From contig JACKOX010000003.1 of assembly GCA_024233975.1 (NCBI GenBank), positions 62,001 through 126,000 of the forward strand: 64,000 bases of DNA, in the 5' to 3' direction. The notes under the pieces were generated by a model, which was not told the DNA's origin, did not search any database, and saw nothing but the letters and a program-made list of their open reading frames with translations. Each line of letters begins with the position of its first letter. Position 1 is the first letter of the stretch. The DNA is from Rhodanobacteraceae bacterium (GTDB lineage Bacteria; Pseudomonadota; Gammaproteobacteria; Xanthomonadales; Xanthomonadaceae). The position numbers and the translations under genes are program-made. Positions 17,262 through 24,380 of this stretch are shown piece by piece.

Positions 17262-17732
17262 ATGTCCGCGAAAACCCTGATTCTCACCTTCCTGGGCCTG
17301 GCCCTGGTCGGTTCGATTGCCGCCCTGGCCGACGAAGGCGTCAAGGGCGAGCCGCTGCGTCCCTACGTGGCCTGCATGGATCCTGCGCAGGTCCGCGGCT
17401 GGACGCGCATTGATGCCGACGAGTTGCTGGTCGATGCCGGTCGCAGCCGCTACCACATCACGCTGGATACGGCCTGCGCGGATCTCGACTTTGCCACTGG
17501 CATCCGCTTCGACAGCAAGGTGGCTGACTCCGGTGGCCGCATCTGTGGCGATCCCGGCGACAACGTGGTGCCGCTGGCGAGCACCGGCCATTCCACGCCC
17601 TGTTCGATCAATCGTATCGCGCCGGTGACCAAGTCGCAGTACAAGGATCTGCTGGAAGGCAAGTCGCGACCGGGTGGCGAACAGGCCGGTTCCCAGCCGC
17701 TCTCCGAGGCCATGGCCGCGCGCGGTCTCTGA
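17262..17732 (+). CDS. DUF6491-like periplasmic protein
   Basis: A 156-residue protein (one residue longer if ATG 17259 is used). AAAGGAG at 17247-17253 is a strong ribosome binding site for this start and rules against the upstream GTG at 17208. A signal peptide (MSAKTLILTFLGLALVGSIAALA) precedes a mature domain with the pattern 'CMDPAQVRGWTRIDADELLV', 'RYHITLDTACADLDFATGI' and a late Cys, typical of the DUF6491 family of small exported proteins in Lysobacterales. Four mature cysteines could form two disulfides. The function is unknown. Confidence 0.78.
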   Translation: MSAKTLILTFLGLALVGSIAALADEGVKGEPLRPYVACMDPAQVRGWTRIDADELLVDAGRSRYHITLDTACADLDFATGIRFDSKVADSGGRICGDPGDNVVPLASTGHSTPCSINRIAPVTKSQYKDLLEGKSRPGGEQAGSQPLSEAMAARGL

Positions 17733-17762
17733 CCGCGGATTCACAAGGTTCATCTGGACGAT

Positions 17763-18521
17763 TCAGTCAGAAACGACCCGACCGAGCAGGATCGAGTCCT
17801 GCACGCCGTCGCCAACACGCCAGCGTGCGCGGGCGCGCCCCTCTTCCTCGAAGCCCAGTCGTTTCAGCAAACCTAGCGATGCCGAATTGTCAGGGTCGAC
17901 ATCCGCTTCGAAGCGGCGCAGGTCGAGTTTGTCCTGGCCGTAGCGCATTGCCCGCGACAGCGCTTCGTTGGCCAGGCCCTCGCCCCAGCGGTCGCTGCGC
18001 AGGGCAAAACCGACCTCGCAGCGACGATGGCTGCGATTCACGAAGAATAGCGTGACGGTGCCGATCAGGCGGTCATTGCTACCTTCGGCGATCGCCCACT
18101 GGAAGAGCTGACCATTCAGCGCATGCTGGCAGATATGGTCGATCAGCTCGGTTGCCTGCGCGCGATCCGTCCACGGCGGGTGGCTCCAGTAGCGCGTCAC
18201 CTTGGGGTCGGAGAACACGGCGAACAATGCTTCGACATCGGTCTCACGCGGCGCGCGCAGGCGCAGGCGCTCCGAGTTCAAGGTCGGCAGCACGGCTTCC
18301 AGCGCCTTGCCCGCACGGCCGCCAGGAAGCAATCCCGTGGACTCGCGGATCAGCACGTCGAAATAGCGACGATCCTCCACCGCACGCGGTCCGCCATTGT
18401 CGAAGTCATCCCGGCAGCCGGGATTGCAGAAACCCACCGTGCGCCCACGATGGCGCGTCAGCGAATCGTCGCTGACCGGTTCACCGGATCGGGGGCAGAA
18501 GCGGTTGAGGGAGGTCGTCAT
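17763..18521 (-). CDS. GNAT acetyltransferase with N-terminal YHS/TRASH-like zinc module
   Basis: A 252-residue protein. Residues 1-42 look like a small treble-clef zinc module, with C9 (FCPRSGEPV), H24, C32 and C36 (GFCNPGCRDDF). Residues ~78-250 are a RimJ/RimL-type GNAT: 'LNSERLRLRAPRETDVEALF', 'EVGFALRSDRWGEGLANEAL' and 'DPDNSASLGLLKRLGFEEEG'. It would transfer acetyl from acetyl-CoA to an amine or a protein N-terminus. The two parts form one uninterrupted frame. The substrate is unknown. It converges with the DUF6491 gene, whose stop is 30 bp away. Confidence 0.8.
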   Translation of the reverse strand: MTTSLNRFCPRSGEPVSDDSLTRHRGRTVGFCNPGCRDDFDNGGPRAVEDRRYFDVLIRESTGLLPGGRAGKALEAVLPTLNSERLRLRAPRETDVEALFAVFSDPKVTRYWSHPPWTDRAQATELIDHICQHALNGQLFQWAIAEGSNDRLIGTVTLFFVNRSHRRCEVGFALRSDRWGEGLANEALSRAMRYGQDKLDLRRFEADVDPDNSASLGLLKRLGFEEEGRARARWRVGDGVQDSILLGRVVSD

Positions 18522-18566
18522 GGTAGGAAATCGTCAATGCGAGGGAGTTGTGCCCTTGAAGCGTGC

Positions 18567-19007
18567 CTAGCTTTCCGACTCGTCAGTTTGGGACGATGGC
18601 TTGAGAGGTTCGCAAACGAAATCGGCTTTGATGCCTTCGCGCGGATTGCTGAAGTGATTGGTGCAGCGATGTTCTTCGGGCAAACGCTTCGTCAAGCTGA
18701 TGGTGGTTGACGAGTAGTAGCAGACAACCCAAAGGTCGACACCTGAGACATCCCAGGACTCGGTTCCCGGAACGGACCAGTTGTCGCCGCGAATCTCGGA
18801 TGATGGTTTTGGCTTCCCGAAATGGTCGGGATAGCCCAGAAACACGTCAGCGTCCTGAAACGAGCGTTGATTCGGGAAGTTGATGGTCTGCCACCCGGGA
18901 GGTGTGTCGACCAGCTCCTGCTTCACTTCGATGCTGGGTGGGCAGAAAGGCTCGCTATCCGCTTTCGCGGGGGAAATCGCAATTGCAAGCGCTAGAAGGT
19001 AGAACAT
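18567..19007 (-). CDS. exported protein resembling the STY0301 family
   Basis: A 146-residue protein with a short signal peptide (MFYLLALAIAISPAKA). The mature N-terminus 'FCPPSIEVKQELVDTPPGW' and the later 'VDLWVVCYYSSTTISLTKRL' resemble the STY0301 family of small exported proteins with conserved cysteines. Its base composition is visibly less GC-rich than its neighbours, which could mean recent acquisition. The function is unknown. Confidence 0.6.
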   Translation of the reverse strand: MFYLLALAIAISPAKADSEPFCPPSIEVKQELVDTPPGWQTINFPNQRSFQDADVFLGYPDHFGKPKPSSEIRGDNWSVPGTESWDVSGVDLWVVCYYSSTTISLTKRLPEEHRCTNHFSNPREGIKADFVCEPLKPSSQTDESES

Positions 19008-19070
19008 TGGTTTTCCGCTTCGTTCGTGTTGGCAGCTGTTAGGCGATTTTTCACGTGCAGGGAAGCGAAA

Positions 19071-19100
19071 AGGGCGCGGCGTGCAGGCACGCCACGCCCT
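19071..19100 (-). terminator. intrinsic terminator after the M2 dipeptidase gene
   Basis: Bases 19071-19084 pair with 19087-19100 with a single mismatch, giving a GC-rich hairpin with a short CAGG loop. On the minus strand it is followed by TTTT (AAAA at 19067-19070), immediately downstream of the dipeptidase stop. Confidence 0.75.
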
Positions 19101-19108
19101 TCGTTACA

Positions 19109-20971
19109 TCATTTCGCCGCCAACGAAGGCTCATCCCAACCGCACTGCTTGCCCTTGTTCTGCTCTTCCAGCCAGGCGTTGAGCGGGGCGAAGTAGTCGA
19201 GGATGGCGCTGGCGTCCATTTCTTCCTTGCCGGTCAGTTCCTTCAGCGTCTTCTGCCAGGGCTGGCTCTGGCCCTTCTGCAGCATGGCCCAGAAGCGCTG
19301 GCCGGCTTCCTTGTTGCCGTAGAAGGTGCAGGTGTGCAGCGGGCCGGTGTGGCCGGCGGCATCGCACAGCGAACGGTAGAACTGGAACTGCAGGATGTAG
19401 GACAGGAAGTAGCGCGTGTACGGCACGTTGGCCGGCACGTGGTACTTGGCGCCCGGATCGAAGAAGTCCTCGCCGCGGTCGCCCACCGAGGTCACGCCCT
19501 GGTACTTCTCGCGCAGGTTCCACCAGGCCTGGTTGTAGTTGTCCGGCGTGATGCGGCCGTCGAACACGCCCCAGCGCCATTGATCGATCAGCTTGCCGAA
19601 AGGCAGGAAGGCGATCTTGTCCAGCGCCATCTTCATCTGCGCGTTGATGGTGGCCTTCTCGGACACCTTGGGTGCGTCGACCAGGCCGATCGAGGCCAGG
19701 TATTCCGGCGTCATGCCCAGCACCATGGTGTCGCCGATGGCTTCGTGGAAGCCGTCGTGCGCGCCGCTCTGGAACAGGGGCGGCAGGTCGTTGTAGGCCA
19801 GGTAGTAATAGATGTGGCCGAGTTCGTGGTAGATGGTGGTGAAGCTGTCCTCATTGGGCTGGATGCACATCTTGATGCGCACGTCGCCGCGGTAGTTCAT
19901 GTCCCAGGCGCTGGCGTGGCAGACCACGTCGCGATCACGCGGCTTCAGGAACTGCGATTTCTGGAAGAAACTTTCCGGCAGCGAGGGCATGCCCAGCGAG
20001 GTGTAGAAGTCCTCGGCGCGCTTGACCATGGCCTGGTCGTCGTAATGCTGCTTGGCGAGGCCGGCGGTGATGTCCAGTTTGCCGGTGCCCGGATAGGGTT
20101 CGACCAGATCCCAGATGTTGCCCCACTGCTGCGACCACATGTTGCCGGTGAGGTGGGCCGGGATCATGCCGTTGATGCTGCCACGCTCGCCGTACTTCTC
20201 TTCCAGCTTGCCGCGCACGTAGCACTGCAGGTTCTGGTACAGCGGCTTGACCTGGTCCCAGAGACGGTCGGTTTCGGCCTCGAACTCGGCCGGGCTCATG
20301 TCGTAGCTGCTGCGCCAGAATTCGCCGGCGTTGGCGTAGCCCAGTTCCTGCGAGCCTTCATTGAGCAGTTCGGCCAGCTTCTGGTAGTCCGCGCGCATTG
20401 GCGGGCTGATGGTGCGCCAGCCCTGCCATGCGTCGAGCTGCTTGTCGTAATCGCGGCTTTCGCGCAGCACGTCTTCCAGCTCGCCCAGTTCGCGGCACTG
20501 CTTTGCGTCGCCTTCGCCGGTGCAGTACTTGCCGGCGCCATATTCGCCTTCCAGCTTGGAGGCAATGCGCGTCAGTTCGGCCAGCTTGGCCTTGTCCTTC
20601 GGCGCCGGCATCGAAGTGGAGCGCTCCAGCAGCTTCAGCGCGCGACCAGTGGCCGGATCGATGCCTTCCACGCCGCTGAAGGTCGCAGCCTTCTCGGTGT
20701 TTTCTTTCAGCCGCGCCAACGAGCGCTCGTTCGCCTTGGCGGCCAGCAGCTGGGTGTCACCGTTGATGTAGGTGGAGGCGACCCACTGCGCGGCGGCTTC
20801 TTCGGGATAGTTGTCGCGAAGGTCCTGGTTGACCTGCTTGATGAAGGCCTGGGCATCGGCCGCGGTGGCGGCTTTCGCATCAACGGCCTTGGCGTTGGAG
20901 TCGTTCTGGCAGGCGGACAGGAGCAGGGCTGACGACACAGCCAGCGAAAGCAGCGAAATCTGGAACTTCAC
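19109..20971 (-). CDS. M2 family peptidyl-dipeptidase (ACE-like lipoprotein)
   Basis: A 620-residue homologue of angiotensin-converting enzyme, a zinc dipeptidyl carboxypeptidase that removes C-terminal dipeptides. The zinc site is HELGH (382-386) with E410 in 'AHDGFHEAIGD', exactly 24 residues after the second His as in ACE. A lipoprotein signal is present (lipobox LLSA-C21), so the enzyme is probably anchored in the periplasm or outer membrane. Length and motifs match bacterial M2 enzymes such as Xanthomonas XcACE. It stands alone and is followed by an intrinsic terminator. Confidence 0.94.
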   Translation of the reverse strand: MKFQISLLSLAVSSALLLSACQNDSNAKAVDAKAATAADAQAFIKQVNQDLRDNYPEEAAAQWVASTYINGDTQLLAAKANERSLARLKENTEKAATFSGVEGIDPATGRALKLLERSTSMPAPKDKAKLAELTRIASKLEGEYGAGKYCTGEGDAKQCRELGELEDVLRESRDYDKQLDAWQGWRTISPPMRADYQKLAELLNEGSQELGYANAGEFWRSSYDMSPAEFEAETDRLWDQVKPLYQNLQCYVRGKLEEKYGERGSINGMIPAHLTGNMWSQQWGNIWDLVEPYPGTGKLDITAGLAKQHYDDQAMVKRAEDFYTSLGMPSLPESFFQKSQFLKPRDRDVVCHASAWDMNYRGDVRIKMCIQPNEDSFTTIYHELGHIYYYLAYNDLPPLFQSGAHDGFHEAIGDTMVLGMTPEYLASIGLVDAPKVSEKATINAQMKMALDKIAFLPFGKLIDQWRWGVFDGRITPDNYNQAWWNLREKYQGVTSVGDRGEDFFDPGAKYHVPANVPYTRYFLSYILQFQFYRSLCDAAGHTGPLHTCTFYGNKEAGQRFWAMLQKGQSQPWQKTLKELTGKEEMDASAILDYFAPLNAWLEEQNKGKQCGWDEPSLAAK

Positions 20972-21083
20972 GGGACACCTCGGGGTTTTGCGGATCGCGC
21001 CGACAGGGCGCGGCGAACCTTGAAGGTTAGCCCGGATGCGGTATCAGGTCACGGGAATCGCCCCGCTGACCCTTTACAACTGC

Positions 21084-21593
21084 TCAGGCGGCGTGCGCCG
21101 GCAGCAGGTTGCGCTGGCGTAGCCAGTCGAAGGCGTCGTCAGCGTCCTGCTCGAAATAGGCGCGGGCCGAGCCGAGTCGGAAGGTGTAGCCCCAGCGGTC
21201 CATGTCGTCGAGGACACGATGGCGGCCGACGCCGGGAATTTGGTCGCCGAGCAGTGCCTGCAGCACGCAGACGGCGTTTTCCTCGTCGATGCTGTCGGTG
21301 GCGTCGGTGTGGACGGCGGCGCGGCGCTCGGGCGGCAGCACGATCAGGTGGCAGGTCTCGTGCAGCAGCGAGTGCACCGGCGTGTCGGCGCGGGCGTAGA
21401 CGGTGCTGCCGATCAGTCCGGCTTCGGGCGCGCCCCAGTAACTACCGGGAATCTCGGCATCGTGGGGCAGCAGTTCGAGCTTGAGGTCGTAGCCGGCGAG
21501 CAGGGCGGCTACCTGGCTGGCGTCGATGTCGCCCAGCGTCAGCACGGCTTCCACAGCGGAAGCCGTTGCCGCATCAGGCGCTGGCGTCGTCAT
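21084..21593 (-). CDS. HExxH-motif protein at the end of the min operon
   Basis: A 169-residue soluble protein. The segment 'TPVHSLLHETCHLIVLPPER' contains HETCH (78-82), a zincin-like motif, and an acidic pair in 'SIDEENAVCVL' (E104, E105) lies about 23 residues later, where a third zinc ligand would sit. No signal peptide is seen. The start ATG lies inside the last codons of minE (20-base overlap); a GTG at 21554 would remove the overlap. I do not recognise a named family. It is most likely co-transcribed with minCDE, but no link to division is known. Confidence 0.7.
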   Translation of the reverse strand: MTTPAPDAATASAVEAVLTLGDIDASQVAALLAGYDLKLELLPHDAEIPGSYWGAPEAGLIGSTVYARADTPVHSLLHETCHLIVLPPERRAAVHTDATDSIDEENAVCVLQALLGDQIPGVGRHRVLDDMDRWGYTFRLGSARAYFEQDADDAFDWLRQRNLLPAHAA

Positions 21594-21837
21594 CGGGCAG
21601 CGAGACGGTCAGCTCCAGCACGTCGTGGCCGCCGTCCTTGTCGACGTTGATCTGCACCGCGTCCGGATCGACGTGGACGTACTTGCGGATCACCTCGAGG
21701 ATTTCGCGACGCAGCATCGGCAGGTAGTCCGGCCCGCCGCGCGCGCTGCGCTCCTGCGCGACGATGATGCGCAGGCGCTCCTTGGCGACCGAGGCGGAAT
21801 TGGGCTGGCGCTGGCGCAGGAAGTCGAAAATACCCAT
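21574..21837 (-). CDS. minE: cell division topological specificity factor MinE
   Basis: An 87-residue protein. It begins 1 base after the minD stop, which fixes ATG 21837; the longer open frame upstream lies inside minD. It has the N-terminal amphipathic membrane-targeting stretch (MGIFDFLRQRQ), the anti-MinCD helix region ('AKERLRIIVAQERSARGG') and the dimerising beta domain ('MLRREILEVIRKYV', 'VQINVDKDGGHDVLELTV'). It stimulates the MinD ATPase and drives pole-to-pole oscillation, restricting the MinCD inhibitor to the poles. Confidence 0.96.
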   Translation of the reverse strand: MGIFDFLRQRQPNSASVAKERLRIIVAQERSARGGPDYLPMLRREILEVIRKYVHVDPDAVQINVDKDGGHDVLELTVSLPDDDASA

Positions 21838-21838
21838 C

Positions 21839-22648
21839 TCAGCTCCCGAAGAGTTTGGAGAGCAGGCCCTTCTTCTCGACCTGGGTGAAGCGCATCGGGC
21901 GTTCCTCGCCCAGCAGGCGCGCCACGGCATCGCCATAGGCCTGGCCGGCGGCGGACTGCTCGTCGAGGATCACCGGAACACCGGCATTGGAAGACTGCAA
22001 CACTTCCTGTGCTTCCGGGATCACCCCCAGCACTTCAAGACCAAGGATTTCCTGCACGTCGGCGATCGACAGCATGTCGCCGGTGGCGACACGGGCCGGG
22101 CTGTAGCGGGTCAGCAGCAGGTGTTCCTTGACGCGCTCGCCGCTCTCGGCGCGCTTGGTCTTGCTGGATAGCAGGCCCAGGATGCGGTCGGAGTCGCGCA
22201 CGCTGGAGACTTCCGGGTTGACCACCACCACTGCCTGATCGGCGAAGTACATGGCGAGGTAGGCGCCTTTCTCGATGCCGGCCGGCGAGTCGCAGACGAT
22301 GAAGTCGAAGCCGTCGGCATCGAGTTCGTCGAGCACCTTCTGCACGCCTTCCAGCGTCAGCGCGTCCTTGTCGCGGGTCTGCGAGGCGGCCAGCACGTGG
22401 AGGTTCTCGAAGCGCTTGTCGCGGATCAGCGCCTGCTTGAGCGTGCACTCGCCGTTGATGACGTTGACGAAGTCATACACCACGCGGCGCTCGCAGCCCA
22501 TGATCAGGTCGAGGTTGCGCAGGCCGACGTCGAAATCGATGACCGCGACTTTCTTGCCCTGCCTGGCCAGGCCGCAGGCGAGGCTGGCGCTGGTCGTGGT
22601 CTTGCCGACACCGCCCTTGCCCGATGTGACGACGATTTTCTCAGCCAA
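21839..22648 (-). CDS. minD: septum site-determining ATPase MinD, TTG start
   Basis: A 269-residue protein. The start is TTG 22648, because GGAGG lies 8 bases upstream and translation then gives MAEKIVVTSGKGGVGKTT, the normal MinD N-terminus; the longer frame to 22690 has no such support. The deviant Walker A motif spans residues 10-17 with signature K11 and K16. The C-terminal amphipathic membrane helix 'KKGLLSKLFGS' is intact. MinD binds the membrane as an ATP dimer, recruits MinC to block FtsZ and is released by MinE. Order minC-minD-minE as in E. coli. Confidence 0.96.
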   Translation of the reverse strand: MAEKIVVTSGKGGVGKTTTSASLACGLARQGKKVAVIDFDVGLRNLDLIMGCERRVVYDFVNVINGECTLKQALIRDKRFENLHVLAASQTRDKDALTLEGVQKVLDELDADGFDFIVCDSPAGIEKGAYLAMYFADQAVVVVNPEVSSVRDSDRILGLLSSKTKRAESGERVKEHLLLTRYSPARVATGDMLSIADVQEILGLEVLGVIPEAQEVLQSSNAGVPVILDEQSAAGQAYGDAVARLLGEERPMRFTQVEKKGLLSKLFGS

Positions 22649-22656
22649 GTTTGCAT

Positions 22657-22661
22657 CCTCC
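22657..22661 (-). promoter_or_regulatory. Shine-Dalgarno deciding the minD TTG start
   Basis: The minus strand reads GGAGG here, 8 bases before TTG 22648. It is the strongest ribosome binding site in the minC-minD gap and sets the start of minD. Confidence 0.8.
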
Positions 22662-22759
22662 AGTATTGCTCGATGGGCGATCTGGCCCATTCATTACCCT
22701 GATTTGATTTCGCGTTTCGATGCTGCGGCTGGTCGAGCCGCCGGCGTGGAACATGCGTG

Positions 22760-23524
22760 TCATGCGTCCATGGCCTCGATGCGCAGTGTTTCACCATCCA
22801 GCCAGACCTGCACGGCCTTTCCCTTCAGCGAAGGGTCGATGTCTTCCAGCACGCGATAGTTGCCGGCGATGGCGACCAGTTCGGCGTGGAATTCGCGGCA
22901 ATAGATGCGAGCATCGGTGGCGCCACCGGCGCCAGCCAGCGCGCGCCCGCGCAGGGCACCGTAGACGTGGATGTTGCCGTCGGCGATGACTTCCGCACCA
23001 GCACCCACGGTGGCGGTGACCACGAGGTCGCGGCCCTGCGCGTAGATCTGCTGGCCGGAGCGGATCGGCTGGCGCTCGGTGCGGCCAATGGCTTCCACGG
23101 CGGCGGTCGGGGCGGATCGCGGCGCTTCGGCGGCTGCCTTCGGCCTGGCCGGTTCCGGCGTCGGCGCGGCGACTTCGCCGCTGCGTTCGTACTGGGCGCG
23201 GAATTTTGCCAGCGACGGCAGGCCGAGTTGGCGTGCCAATGCTTCGTTGCTGCTGCTGCCGAAGGCGATGCCCACCGGGCAGACGCCGGCGTCCCGCAGG
23301 CCATCGAGCAGGGCGCGGGCCTCGTCGGCACTGGGCGTGCTGCTGAGTGAGCCGAAGTCGACGATCACCGCGGCGCGGTCGAACAGGCCCGGCGCCTTGG
23401 TCACCCGGTCAGCCATTTCGGCGACTAGCGCCTCGCGATCAAGTCGAAGCACGCGCAGGTTGGCGATGCTGACCTGGCCGAATTTCAGTTCGCCGGCGAG
23501 CTCTCCGGCGGGTGTGGCCGTCAC
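22760..23524 (-). CDS. minC: septum site-determining protein MinC
   Basis: A 254-residue protein starting at GTG 23524, which overlaps the stop of the upstream GNAT gene (GTGA). The N-terminal FtsZ-inhibiting domain (1-~105) is followed by a Pro/Ala-rich linker and the C-terminal beta-helix domain with the hallmark 'RSGQQIYAQGRDLVV', 'GAEVIADGNIHVYGALRGRA' and 'ARIYCREFHAELVAIAGNY'. With MinD it prevents Z-ring assembly away from mid-cell. The minC-minD gap is 111 bp, wider than most in this operon. Confidence 0.95.
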   Translation of the reverse strand: MTATPAGELAGELKFGQVSIANLRVLRLDREALVAEMADRVTKAPGLFDRAAVIVDFGSLSSTPSADEARALLDGLRDAGVCPVGIAFGSSSNEALARQLGLPSLAKFRAQYERSGEVAAPTPEPARPKAAAEAPRSAPTAAVEAIGRTERQPIRSGQQIYAQGRDLVVTATVGAGAEVIADGNIHVYGALRGRALAGAGGATDARIYCREFHAELVAIAGNYRVLEDIDPSLKGKAVQVWLDGETLRIEAMDA

Positions 23525-24132
23525 GCGCCGGTTCCCGTCGCGAGCTGCGGACGATCACCCGCCAGTTCGCGACTGTGCAGCCATGGCAGGTCTGGCAGGC
23601 CCTTGGCGTTGTCCAGATAGGTTTCACGCACCCACGCGTAGCTCGGCAGTTCCTTGACCAGCAGCGAGACGCGGCGATCCAGGCCCGGCATCACCTGCTG
23701 GCCGTCCTCGTGGAAACCATAGGTGCCGTGGAAGAGCACGGCGACGTCGTTGCGCGGCTCCAGAAACACCTCGCAGCACAGGCGCGGCACGCGGACTTCG
23801 GAGTAGCTGGTGATGTCGGCGTAGAAGGCGCGACCCAGACCGGCGCCGCGGCGGGCGCTGGCGATGACGATGCGGTCGATGTACATGAACGCGTCGTAGC
23901 GTTCCTTGAACCAGCGGAAGTTGGGACTGTCATACGGCGCGCGCTGGCCCAGCGCGATCAGGAAGCCGGCCAGGTGACCGTCCACCTCGCCAACGCGGAA
24001 GTAATCGGCGTGGTCGAAGAAGAAACGGATGCGCGCGGCGTCCATCGGCAGGATGCCGGGGCCGGCGGCGTTGTTCAGGGCAAGGACGGAATCCAGCTCG
24101 TGCTCCTGCACGTCGCGGATGAGAATGGACAT
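23521..24132 (-). CDS. GNAT family acetyltransferase upstream of minC
   Basis: A 203-residue protein. ATG 24132 is preceded by a GGAGACAGGA stretch; ATG 24144 is possible. The acetyl-CoA loop is 'IASARRGAGLGRAFYADI', after 'DAFMYIDRIV', and the late strand is 'FHGTYGFHEDG'. It belongs to a GNAT group with the N-terminal pattern 'ALNNAAGPGILPMDAARI'. The substrate is unknown. Its stop codon overlaps the minC start, so it is the first gene of the min operon here. Confidence 0.85.
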   Translation of the reverse strand: MSILIRDVQEHELDSVLALNNAAGPGILPMDAARIRFFFDHADYFRVGEVDGHLAGFLIALGQRAPYDSPNFRWFKERYDAFMYIDRIVIASARRGAGLGRAFYADITSYSEVRVPRLCCEVFLEPRNDVAVLFHGTYGFHEDGQQVMPGLDRRVSLLVKELPSYAWVRETYLDNAKGLPDLPWLHSRELAGDRPQLATGTGA

Positions 24133-24380
24133 TCCTGTCTCCATGGTTCTTTCGCCCGGCATGCCTGCCGGACGGCGGATTATCGCACGACCGCCTCCGC
24201 GGCGAATTAGCGATTGGTTAAGCTTTTTCGGATTGATCCCGGACGTGCCTGGTCCGGCGGCGTGACGGCTGGCCAGGAACGGCCTTCCGACACGATGACG
24301 GCAGGCGCGGGATGGCGCGCCTGCCGTCGGTACTGCTGTCGCGCCGGGATCGGTCCGGCGATACGGCTCCGCTCAGCGTC

